Shown here in pieces: positions 1 through 10,369 of a DNA stretch of 64,000 nucleotides. The stretch is from positions 152,990,726-153,054,725 of the forward strand of contig NC_134359.1 of the NCBI RefSeq assembly GCF_048569485.1. Direction: 5' to 3'. This stretch comes from Anomaloglossus baeobatrachus. Taxonomy: Eukaryota; Chordata; Amphibia; Anura; Aromobatidae. The translations under genes and the position numbers were made by a program. Numbering within the stretch: position 1 is the stretch's first letter; each line of letters begins with the position of its first letter. The notes beneath the pieces are model-generated. The model searched no databases. It was not told where the DNA came from and worked only from the letters and a program-made list of their open reading frames with translations.

Positions 1-343
1 CCAACGTCTGGCACCTGAGACTGGTACAGGAGCCCAGCTCTACAGCGTGACCTGTCCTGTCATCGCTGCTCACTGCTCAACTTCTACTCTACAACTCACA
101 TCTCTGCCCTCCCTCTTCCATCCCTCCATCTGGGTGGCCCTATTCCCCTCAGGCTGCCCAGTGGGTGTTTGGTGGGTGTGGTGCAGAGTGTTCCTCAGGA
201 TTTTAGTACACCTGTTGGTAGCAACACGAAAATTGACAGGACCCGTAACCAAGGAGGAGCGGGTACCATGCAGAAGAGCAGATTGCACGGCACCTTTGTG
301 ACGACCTGATAGGCCAGGGCATCACACCAGGTACTACAGCTAG
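1..343. other. Unclassified sequence left of the Helitrons
   Basis: No protein domain is recognised in any frame. The last bases before 344 (GGTACTACAGCTAG, 330-343) match the 3' terminus of the adjacent Helitron family, but the GC-rich hairpin seen at 2067-2082 is missing here. This may be the worn end of another copy. Confidence 0.3.
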
Positions 344-365
344 TCTAATATATTTAAAGCTGAGT

Positions 366-432
366 GTATGTGTGTATGGGTGTATGTATGTATGTATGTA
401 TGTATGTATGTATGTATGTATGTATGTGTGTG
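366..432. repeat. (TGTA)n microsatellite
   Basis: A near-perfect run of TGTATGTA tetranucleotides lies inside Helitron copy A. A shorter version occurs at the same place in copy B (about 2113-2150). Confidence 0.9.
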
Positions 433-678
433 TATATGTCTGCTAAGTGAATCCGAACCGTCGCATTTACAATCAAAAAATTTTGCACAGACGCCCCATG
501 TGACTCAGGGAACGTCATTGACTGTTTTGACAGGAAAATGTAACCCCGCACTTTACAGTTACTCTCCAACACACCTGCCTCCATTAAAGTGAATGGAGCT
601 GCGAGCTACAGGCTATTAATAGTAGCTGTGATTGGTTGCTATAGGAACAAAGGAAATTGTTAGTATAAGAAGCTTATA

Positions 679-1613
679 TGTTATGATCCAGTAACTGTGG
701 AAGATTACAAAAATCTCCTATTGGTGAAAAAACACCAAGAAACAGGATTAGTTGGAACCTGGGCTGACCGCAATCCCCTGACTATCAGACCAGACTAGAA
801 GTAGTCATGGAGCGTTCCTAAAAACCTAGACGCCACGTTAAAGCCTGAGAAACTAGCTACGCCTCACAGAATGAATGAAATGAGGAAATCTAGGTAGCCC
901 CCCCACATATAAAGATTACGGTGATATAGAAAAACACAATACTCAGGAAAAATAGAATTAGCAAAGGTGAGGCCCAACTAACTTGATACAAAGCAAAGGA
1001 AAGGAACTGATTGTGGTCAGTGCAAAACCCCTATAGAAAAATACCAAACTCCTCATAGTAAAAAAGGCCCTGGAGGTCATACGACCTCACCCCCACTATA
1101 TCAGGTACTTCTGTAAATAATAGGAGAGACAAAATACCAAAAAGGAATACAAAAATACAGAAGAACAAATAATCAAATCAGACCGGGACAAAAATCCCTT
1201 CTCCTGCAGGAAAGCCAGCACAAGGGAAACCCCCATGCGCACAACACAATTAAAACAAAACTTAACCTGCAAGAAAACAGATACACAGCAAAACAAGGAA
1301 AAACAACACCCTAAGGTGTAAACCAGAAAGCAAGGCAAAACCGAAACTTATCTGCAGAAGTCTTACTCAGGGATACAGGGAACGACAAATCTCCAGGCCA
1401 GGAACAGAGACAGGGAATATACAATTATAACCGGCATTAGCCGGGCTGAAAGTGCTCTCCTACATAGACCAGACTTGTTTGCAATAGGACTTCCCCAATT
1501 CCAAATTAACACAGACACCTGTCTGAGTCAATGGCTCAGATTTAGCTCCACTACCATTCCTGGACACCAGAGGAAGCTTCAGACCAGCACCCACACAGAC
1601 GACGTTTACAACA
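679..1613. mobile_element. Solo LTR (fossil), about 935 bp
   Basis: It starts TGTTATGATCC and ends ACAACA, giving TGTT/AACA inverted ends. The flanks are CTTATA (673-678) and CTTATG (1614-1619), which is consistent with a 5-bp target duplication CTTAT. The flanking Helitron sequence resumes on the right, so only the LTR remains. No coding region is present. The retroelement family cannot be named from the LTR alone. Confidence 0.55.
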
Positions 1614-1639
1614 CTTATGTGTGAGGTAATTTGATATCA

Positions 1640-2055
1640 GTGGGGAGACGGATAGAGAGAAAGAGAGAGATAGACAGAGACACAAACAAAGACAGATGGG
1701 TTAAGAGAGAGATGGGGAAAGAGAGAGACTTTGAAAGAGACAGACCGGGAAAGAGACAGATGGGGAAAGAGACAGACCTTGAAAGAGATAGACCTGGAAA
1801 GAGACAGACGTGGAAAGAAACAGACCTGGAAAGACAGACGGGGCAAGAGACAGATGGGGAAAGAGACAGACAGGGAAAGAGAGAGACATACAGACAGACA
1901 CAGACATAGATACAGACACAGAGATAGAGAGAGACAGACTGATACAAAGACAAACAGATAGAAACAGACAGCGACGTAGACACAGACAGACATGGAATGA
2001 AACAGACAGAGAGACAGACAGCGACACACAGACAGAGACTGGGAGAGAGACAGTG
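1640..2055. repeat. Purine-rich GACAGA/GGAAAGAGACAGAC imperfect tandem tract
   Basis: Strongly purine-skewed degenerate repeats built from GAGACAGAC and GGGAAAGAGACAGA. They form the 3' half of Helitron copy A. The tract opens several overlapping frames rich in R/D/K on plus and S/V/L/C on minus, which are composition artefacts. Confidence 0.8.
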
Positions 2056-2094
2056 ACAGTTACTATCCCGCGCAACGCCGGGTACTACAGCTAG

Positions 2095-2298
2095 TCTAAT
2101 ATATAAAGCTGAGTGTATGTGTGTATGTATGTATGTGTGTGTGTGTATGTCCGTTAATGGAATCCGCACCATCGCATTTTCAATCGCAAAATTTTGCACA
2201 GACGCCCCACTCAGGGAACGTCATAGACTATGTTAAAAAATTTAACTCCACGCTTTACAGTTACTCTCCAATAAACCTGCCTCCATTAAAGCTGAGGT
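2095..2298 (+). mobile_element. Helitron-like element, copy B (5' part only)
   Basis: It starts immediately after the CTAG end of copy A with TCTAATATATAAAGCTGAG. It then follows copy A through the TGTA tract and the segment ending in CCTCCATTAAAG. Similarity stops near 2296, so the copy is truncated. The head-to-tail join makes this a tandem Helitron pair. Confidence 0.55.
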
Positions 2299-3077
2299 CA
2301 TTCGCGACTTCACAGCATAAATTGACATGTTGCATCTAGTGAAGACGCACTGCATGTCAGTTTATGCTGCGGAGAAAAGAAGCACAGTGGGCATGGGATT
2401 TCTGTAAATCAATCCATTGTACTTGTACTGCACAATGCAGTGGTTTCGACGCTGCGTCCAAAACGCTGCTATTCCTTATCATAGGCACATACCCTTACAC
2501 GTAATCCCGCTGCAAGTGCTCATTGTAGAGTGCAGGATAAATATGAGCCGTGTCATACTGTGATCTTTTAAACGCAGAATGAACAATCAATAGCGCTTGA
2601 ATAATTGGCTTTATTTATTTTTTACTCCGTTCACCTTGCAGAAAAATGTTTTCGTGGGTTTATTTCTCCAGTCAGTACAATTACATTACCAGGTTTATAT
2701 AGTTTTTTTTAGGTTTGGCAATTCACGCAAAAATACTTTTTACAAAATAAAGGTTTTTTTGCATCACTGGATATTGAAGTCTATAGTTTTATGTTATTTT
2801 TCTGCAGACAGAATTGAGAGGGCTTGTTTTTTTGCAGGATGAGTTGGAGTTTTTATTAGTACCATTTTTGGCCACATTAATTTTTGATCACTTTTTATTC
2901 TGCTTTTTTTTGAGGCAGAATCATAAAGACACAGCAACTAAAGAATAGTTTGTTTTTTTTTGTTTTTTTTTACACCGTTCATCGTGCCGTAAAAAGGATA
3001 AGATAGCTTTATTCTCTGCGTCAGTACAATTACAGCGATACTACATTTATGTAGTTTTTATTGTTTTGCCGCTTTTA
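2299..3077. other. AT-rich interspersed repeat-like sequence, no gene seen
   Basis: There are T-rich tracts and two related segments, near 2600-2700 and 2970-3060. Both contain a version of 'CCGTTCA...GCAG/CGTAAAAA...TTTAT.CTC...GTCAGTACAATTACA'. This looks like an old repeat with an internal duplication. The LTR element that follows begins inside it at 3078. Confidence 0.4.
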
Positions 3078-4318
3078 TGTGGTGCCCCTGCATCTCCAGT
3101 AGGGTGTAGTACTTATCCCGGGTTCAGGGAAGGTCGATGCCGGTTTACACATACACAAACATACAGTCAGTGGGTGAGCCCTCCCCAAAGGGGACTGGGC
3201 CAGGGTCGGATCACAGTAGGGGGTCACTACAGCGGTGGGTTTATAGGATGCCACTGCACCAGTGGCTCCCCGATCCACCGGAACCAGGGACTCCGGGTCA
3301 GGGAGAAGCAACCACCACTTGGAGTCAGGAGCACACGGTGAGAAGAGTAGGTTGACATAGTGAGAGTAGTGAACCAGCCGGTGGCAGCGGCTGGGGGCAG
3401 CAGCTCAGAACACACAACACAACTACCACAAGGGGAGAACAGCTTCAGCCACAGAGCAGAGTGGACATGCTGCGTGCAGCTCTGTGGGCCAGGGCATTCA
3501 ACACAGTCGCTAGGGAGAAGCAGGCGGCTGCTTCCACAGCCACTTAATGTACACTTCCCGTTATCTACCAACTCTGCAAGGGTCATGGCTAGAACAGTCA
3601 CCGCACCCGTCCCAACGAGTCTGCAGCAAATAGCAAATAGCATATAGGATCTGGGGTTGAGGACCGACTCCACAATGGAACCACGCTATCAGCATACAGA
3701 ACGAGACACTTTACTGACACCGGAACCCTGAAGTACTTCACACCACGGGGGTCCAATACTTAGCCTGTGAGCCCTTTCCTCCTTTGATGTGCTAACACTT
3801 ACACCAGACTTGACTTTTCATGGATCTGGGATTGGCTGGAGCCCATCATGGCGGAGACCTGTATTCTGGGGCAGCACCTGTCTGACTTGTGAGCAAAAAG
3901 ACCTAGAACCACAGACCCTGTCTCTGCCTCTCCTTTACTGGCACCGTCGCCCAGCTCCGTGGTGCCAACGGGGACTACCATCACCCCCGCCATCCTCCCC
4001 GGGGTAATCCTGCTCCGCCTGTGGGGAGCAACACCATCCCAGCTGCACTTAACATTTGCCCCTGCGAGAGACCCTGCAGCGGTGGCCCCCATCCCCTGCC
4101 GTGTAAAAAAAAGGTGGCGTCACGATCATCTAATAGACTTTCCTAACAATCACTACCACCCCCATCCTCCGTTCTGCCTCACTACCACCCTCCAGCCCTC
4201 CACTCTGTACGCCTCATGGCAACGGAACCGAGCCAGGCCACCCCATGACGACACAGAAGATCTGCACCCCCGGCCCGGCATCGAGTAGGTTAAAACACCT
4301 GCCCCGTGGGGCGCTACA
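3078..4318 (+). repeat. Putative 5' LTR of the retroelement fossil
   Basis: TG...CA ends within imperfect inverted repeats (9 of 11 match), followed two bases later by TGGCGTCACGAACAGG. No second LTR is visible in this window, so the boundary is inferred from the ends only. Confidence 0.45.
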
Positions 4319-5363
4319 TTTGGCGTCACGAACAGGATCATCGTGCCCGTAACAAACGGGTACTGTGCGCCTTATGGAAAAGAAACTGTTTAAATAAAGT
4401 CTGGACTTAACCGCCATTACAGAATAAGAGTTGGTGGGAAAATTCTCGCTCTTTGTGGGCTGGAGTGGCGCGAACACTAAGCTTCGCCCCCGGATGTCAA
4501 CACACTGTAGAAACGAAACCAGAGATGACCAAAAGGAAGAGTCGCACCCTGACTTCATGCGCTGAGGATTTTTCAGGATGGCCGAAAACGGCCACCAAGG
4601 AGGCAAAGCCGTGCACCTATGCATGTGGACACCAGAGGACCTGGAGGCGGAGGTGCTGCACCTGACCCAGCAGATAAGGCAGCAGCAGCTGAACGCCATC
4701 AAGAAATGGGATGCTTCCATGATGGGCTCGGTGGCGGTATTGCGGGCCTATGCTCGACCAAGACCATTACACCTGGAGGAAGAGCACAGCGGAGGGGTAA
4801 CAACTAATCTGGTTGCCCCTGACTAAAGCGACGCCGTCCAGAAACCAACAACCTGTCTGCCTGCTCCAGCCCTTGATCAGGAGGTCTGTGACTCGACCCT
4901 GGAACCGGCCGCCGACGAGAGAGCAGCTGAGGAAATGGCCGCCGACACCCCGCTAACCGAAGACCCCGCTGCTTCCAACCCGGCACCCAACGCCCAGGCC
5001 AACGACTACAAGAGTGGGGAAGACCAGATCGCTGACCCTGACCAGGATCCAGCTACCACTCACTAGGTAGCCACAGAACAAGCTACCGTCGACCAGACCG
5101 CCTGCAGCGTTTCCCTAGCATTGATAGCAGAAGAACCTGTTGCCTTTGAGTGGGGAGCTTGTGGAGAATCGGGAGCTGAGGCTCACACCGGACAACCGGA
5201 GGACACCCTCTCAGGACTGGTGTGGGAGAGGTCCTACGGCAACTCTTTTGCAGATGCGACGGGGAAGTCCATGGATGTGGACACTGACGCAGAGGTGTAC
5301 CGCAGGGCCACCCTCGTCTAGCTAGCCACTGAAGAGAGTAAGCGACGGGCTCTGCTGGCAGAG

Positions 5364-5651
5364 GTGGAACGGAGGAATCTGGCAACCAAGGAGCGTCTCC
5401 CACGGGCCCGTCCGTCGACCCAGGGAGAGCTCCATAAAGGTACTATCTCAAAGTTGGACCTAAATAAGGGGTGGGGGTTCATCATTGAGCTGGGACTGGG
5501 CAGGGAGGTGTTTGTGTCCCAGCGAATTGTGGCAGCCCATCTCCCCAGAGGTCATCCTGGCCGAGACCTATACCTTGGTGATGGAGTTATTTACACTCGA
5601 CAAAAGGGAGAGTGGGGCTGGTATGCTCTGGATGTAACAGATATACAGTAA
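5364..5651 (+). pseudogene. Cold-shock-domain-like segment inside the LTR element
   Basis: The translation contains GTISKLDLNKGWGFI, then GREVFVSQRIVAAHLP, then LYLGDGVIYTRQKGEWGWY and ALDV. This has the order of a cold-shock domain. KGWGFI sits where RNP1 (KGxGFI) is expected, and VFVSQ where RNP2 (VFVHQ) is expected. A late strand LxxGDxVxY and a closing A-x-DV strand follow. Cold-shock domains bind single-stranded RNA or DNA in Y-box, Lin28 and bacterial Csp proteins. The preceding part (ERRNLATKERLPRARPSTQ) is basic. The segment lies about 1.3 kb inside the LTR of a broken retroelement, so it is treated as a fossil part and not as a host gene. Confidence 0.5.
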
Positions 5652-5886
5652 TCCAATGTAGTGATCCAGCTTGATAACTGAAATGTATTATATCCACAGG
5701 AAACACAGCTGAAAGAACTGACATGCTGCTTCTTTTTTTGCAACAAAATCTGCAAGGAAAAAAGAAGCAACATGTGCAAAGCCAGTCGCGATTTGCATAG
5801 ACTTTGCTAGCATGCGTTTTCCTTTCAGCGTTGATTAAAATGTGCAAGAAAAAAACGCAGCAAAAACGCAGCGTGTGCACATGGCC
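5640..5886. mobile_element. MITE remnant
   Basis: It ends in GCAGCGTGTGCACATGGCC followed by TAA. This is the same style of end (…GTGTGCACATGGCC|TAA) as other TTA/TAA-flanked MITEs here. The left terminus is not recognised. The array begins about 60 bp further on. Confidence 0.4.
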
Positions 5887-5949
5887 TAAGAAGCAATGAG
5901 GTGTGGGGTATCAGGGGTTCGGGTAGTGAATCAGGATTTGGAGACGAGG

Positions 5950-8700
5950 AAGAGTTGATGAGGGGGGTGATAACAGGAGATGGGGGGGGGCGATAACAGG
6001 AGATGGGGGGGTGATAACAGGAGTTGAGGGGGGATGATAACAGGAGTTGAGGGGGGGTGATAACAGGAGATGAGCGAGGGGTGATAACAGGAGATGAGGG
6101 GCGTGATCACTTGAGATGAGGGGCGTGATCACAGGAGATGAGGGGGGTGATCACAGGAGATGAAGAGCCTGATAACAGGACATGAGGGGCGTGATCACTT
6201 GAGATGAGGGGGGTGATCACAGGCGATGAAGAGCCTGATAACAGGACATGAGGGCGTGATAAAAGGAGAGGGAGGGGGGTGATAACAGGAGATTAGGGGG
6301 GTGATAACAGGAGAGGAGGGGCGTGATTAACAGGAGAGGAGGGGCGTGATAACAGGAGATGAGGGGCGTGATAACAGGACATGAGGGGCGTGATAACAGG
6401 ACATGAGGGGCGTGATAACAGGACATGAGGGGCGTGATAACAGGAGATGAGGGGGGTGATAACAGGAGATGAGGGGCGTGATAACAGGAGATGAGGGGCG
6501 TGATAACAGGAGATGAGGGGCGTGATAACAGGAGATGAGGGGCGTGATAACAGGACATGAGGGGCGTGATAACAGGAGATGAGGGGCGTGATAACAGGAG
6601 ATGAGGGGCGTGATCACTTGAAAAAAGGGGGTGATCACAGGAGATGAGGAGCGGGATCACAGGAGATGAGGGGGGTGATCACAGGAGATGAAGAGCCTGA
6701 TAACAGGACATGAGGGGGTGATAACAGGAGATGAGGGGGGTGATAACAGGAGATGAGGGGCGTGATAACAGGAGATGAGGGGCGTGATAACAGGACATGA
6801 GGGGCGTGATAACAGGACATGAGGGGCATGATAACAGGACATGAGGGGCGTGATAACAGGAGATGAGGGGGGTGATAACAGGAGATGAGGGGCGTGATAA
6901 CAGGACATGAGGGGCGTGATAACAGGACATGAGGGGCGTGATAACAGGAGATGAGGGGCGTGATAACAGGAGATGAGGGGCGTGATCACTTGAAATGAGG
7001 GGGTGATCACAGGAGATGAGGGGCGTGATCACAGGAGATGAGGGGGGTGATCACAGGAGATGAAGAGCCTGATAACAGGACATGAGGGGCGTGATCACTT
7101 GAGATGAGGGGCGTGATCACATGAGATGAGGGGGGTGATCACAGGCGATGAAGAGCCTGATAACAGGACATGAGGGGCGTGATAAAAGGAGAGGGAGGGG
7201 GGTGATAACAGGAGATGAGGGGGGTGATAACAGGAGAGGAGGGGGGTGATAACAGGAGATGAGGGGGGTGATAACAGGAGATGAGGGGGGTGATAACAGG
7301 AAATGAGGGGCGTGATAACAGGAGATGAGGGGCGTGATAACAGGAGATGAGGGGCGTGATAACAGGAGATGAGGGGCGTGATAACAGGAGATGAGGGGCG
7401 TGATCACTTGAGATGAGGGGGTGATAACAGGAGATGAGGGGGGTGATAACAGGAGATGAGGGGCGTGATAACAGGAGATGAGGGGCGTGATAACAGGAGA
7501 TGAGGGGCGTGATAACAGGAGATGAGGGGCGTGATAACAGGACATGAGGGGCGTGATAACAGGACATGAGGGGCGTGATAACAGGAGATGAGGGGGGTGA
7601 TAACAGGAGATGAGGGGCGTGATAACAGGAGATGAGGGGCGTGATAACAGGAGATGAGGGGCGTGATAACAGGAGATGAGGGGCGTGATAACAGGAGATG
7701 AGGGGCGTGATAACAGGAGATGAGGGGCGTGATAACAGGAGATGAGGGGCGTGATAACAGGACATGAGGGGCGTGATAACAGGAGATGAGGGGCGTGATA
7801 ACAGGAGATGAGGGGCGTGATCACTTGAGATGAGGGGGGTGATCACAGGCGATGAAGAGCCTGATAACAGGACATGAGGGGCGTGATAAAAGGAGAGGGA
7901 GGGGGGTGATAACAGGAGATGAGGGGGGTGATAACAGGAGAGGAGGGGGGTGATAACAGGAGAGGAGGGGGGTGATAACAGGAGATGAGGGGGGTGATAA
8001 CAGGAGATGAGGGGGGTGATAACAGGAAATGAGGGGCGTGATAACAGGAGATGAGGGGCGTGATAACAGGAGATGAGGGGCGTGATAACAGGAGATGAGG
8101 GGCGTGATAACAGGACATGAGGGGCGTGATAACAGGAGATGAGGGGCGTGATAACAGGAGATGAGGGGCGTGATAACAGGAGATGAGGGGCGTGATAACA
8201 GGAGATGAGGGGCGTGATCACTTGAGATGAGGGGGTGATCACAGGAGATGAGGGGCGTGATCACAGGAGATGAGGGGGGTGATCACAGGAGATGAAGAGC
8301 CTGATAACAGGACATGAGGGGGTGATAACAGGAGATGAGGGGGGTGATAACAGGAGATGAGGGGCGTGATAACAGGAGATGAGGGGCGTGATAACAGGAG
8401 ATGAGGGGCGTGATAACAGGAGATGAGGGGCGTGATAACAGGAGATGAGGGGGGTGATAACAGGAGATGAGGGGGGTGAGAGCAGGAGATGAGGGGGGTG
8501 ATAACAGGAGATGAGGGGGGTGATAGCAGGAGATGAGGGGGGTGATAACAGGAGATGAGGGGGGGTGATAACCGGAGATGAGGGCGTGATAACAGGAGAT
8601 GAGGGGCGTGATAACAGGAGATGAGGGGCGTGATAACAGGAGATGAGGGCGTGATAACAGGAGATGAGGGGGGTGATAACAGGAGATGAGGGGGGTGAGA
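5950..8700. repeat. Left subdomain of the array, rich in TGATCAC and GACATGAG variants
   Basis: Only this part has GTGATCAC units and the marker 'GATGAAGAGCCTGATAAC' (AAGAGC at about 6163, 6229, 6691, 7063, 7151, 7855, 8295). The spacings are 66, 462, 372, 88, 704 and 440, nearly all multiples of 22. GGGGCGTG junctions dominate, while GGGGGGTG dominates further right. This edge is a separate subfamily with its own higher-order pattern. Confidence 0.8.
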
Positions 8701-10369
8701 GCAGGAGATGAGGGAGGTGAGATCAGGAGATGAGGGGGGTGATAACAGGAGATGAGGGGGGTGATAGCAGGAGATGAGGGGGGTGATAGCATTTGATGAG
8801 GGGGGGGGTGATAACAGGAGATGAGGGCGTGATAACAGGAGATGAGGGGCGTGATAACAGGAGATGAGGGGCGTGATAACAGGAGATGAGGGGCGTGATA
8901 ACAGGAGATGAGGGGGGTGATAACAGGAGATGAGGGGGGTGAGAGCAGGAGATGAGGGGGGTGATAACAGGAGATGAGGGGGGTGATAACAGGAGATGAG
9001 GGGGGTGAGAGCAGGAGATGAGGGGGGTGATAACCGGAGATGAGGGGGGTGATAACAGGAGATGAGGGCGTGATAACAGGAGATGAGGGGGGTGAGAGCA
9101 GGAGATGAGGGGGGAGATAACAGGAGATGAGGGGGGTGATAACAGGAGATGAGGGGGTGAGAGCAGGAGATTAGGGGGGTGAGAGCAGGAGATGAGGGGG
9201 GTGAGAGCAGGAGATGAGGGGGGTGATAACAGGAGATGAGGTGGGGTGATAACAGGAGATGAGGGGGGTGATAACAGGAGATGAGTGGGGTGATAACCGG
9301 AGATGAGGGGCGTGATAACAGGAGATGAGGGGGGTGATAACAGGAGATCAGGGGCGTGATAACAGGAGATGAGGGGGTGATAGCAGGAGACGAGGAGAGT
9401 GATAACAGATGAGGGGCGTGATAACAGGAGATGAGGGGCGTGATAACAGGAGATGAGGGGGTTGATAGCAGGAGATGAGGGGGGTGATAACAGGAGATGA
9501 GGGGGGTGAGAGCAGGAGATGAGGGGGGTGATAACAGGAGATGAGGGGGGTGATAGCAGGAGATGAGGGGGGTGATAACAGGAGATGAGGGGGGTGATAA
9601 CCGCAGATGAGGGGCGTGATAACAGGAGATGACGGGAGTGATAGCAGGAGATGAGGGGGGTGATAACAGGAGATGAGGGGGGTGATAACCGGAGATAAGG
9701 GCGTGATAACAGGAGATGAGGGGGGTGATAACCGGAGATGACAGGTGTGATAGGAGATGAGGGGCGTAATAACAGGAGATGAGGGGCGTGATAACAGGAG
9801 ATGAGGGCGTGATAACAGGAGATGAGGGGGGTGATAACAGGAGATGAGGGGGGTGATAACAGGAGATGAGGGGGGTGATAGCAGGAGATGAGGGGGGTGA
9901 TAACAGGAGATGAGGGGGGTGATAACAGGAGATGAGGGGGGTGATAGCAGGAGATGAGGGGCGTAATAACAGGAGATGAGGGGGGTGAGAGCAGGAGATG
10001 AGGGGGGTGAGAGCAGGAGATGAGGGGGGTGATAGCAGGAGATGAGGGGGGTGATAACAGGAGATGACGGGAGTGATAACAGGAGATGAGGGGCGTGATA
10101 ACAGGAGATGAGGGGGGTGAGAGCAGGAGATGAGGGGCGTGATAACAGGAGATGAAGGGCGTGATAACAGGAGATGAGGGGCGTGATAACAGGAGATGAG
10201 GGGCGTGATAACAGGAGATGAGGGGGGTGATAACAGGAGATGAGGGGGGTGATAACAGGAGATGAGGGGGGTGAGAGCAGGAGATGAGGGGGGTGAGAGC
10301 AGGAGATGAGGGGGGTGAAAGCAGGAGATGAGGGGGGTGAGAGCAGGAGATGAGGCGGGTGATAACAGG

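Larger units (their letters stand above)
344..2094 (+). mobile_element. Helitron-like non-autonomous element, copy A (split by a solo LTR)
   Basis: The element begins with TC (TCTAATATAT...) directly after CTAG and ends with CTAG at 2091-2094. A GC-rich hairpin (CCCGCGCAACGCCGGG, 2067-2082) lies about 8 bp before that end. These are the known hallmarks of Helitron ends: 5' TC, and a 3' hairpin followed by CTRR. The left part has a (TGTA)n tract at about 385-425. The right part is a purine-rich GAGACAGA-type tract at about 1650-2050. No Rep/helicase coding is visible, so it is non-autonomous. A solo LTR is inserted at 679-1613. Confidence 0.6.
3078..5651 (+). mobile_element. LTR retroelement fossil: LTR, primer-binding region, gag-like leader and a cold-shock-like segment
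   Basis: A putative LTR spans 3078-4318 (about 1.24 kb) with imperfect inverted ends TGTGGTGCCCC / GGGGCGCTACA. A TGGCGTCACGAACAGG segment (4321-4336) follows at once, in the position of a primer-binding site. Gag-like coding traces follow from about 4580. A cold-shock-domain-like segment lies at about 5430-5645. No reverse transcriptase, protease or second LTR is visible before the sequence changes to a MITE remnant and the 22-bp array. The copy is therefore partial and broken, and looks old. Ty3/Gypsy-type is my guess and is not shown by a pol domain. Confidence 0.5.

Noticed and set aside
1615-2199. 194-codon Ser/Leu/Val-rich minus frame over the purine tract
   Set aside because: Composition artefact of the GAGACAGA-type repeat in the Helitron.
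4153-4720. Minus-strand frames across the LTR element (for example 4214-4720) as host genes
   Set aside because: They run opposite to the element's own coding traces and show no domain.
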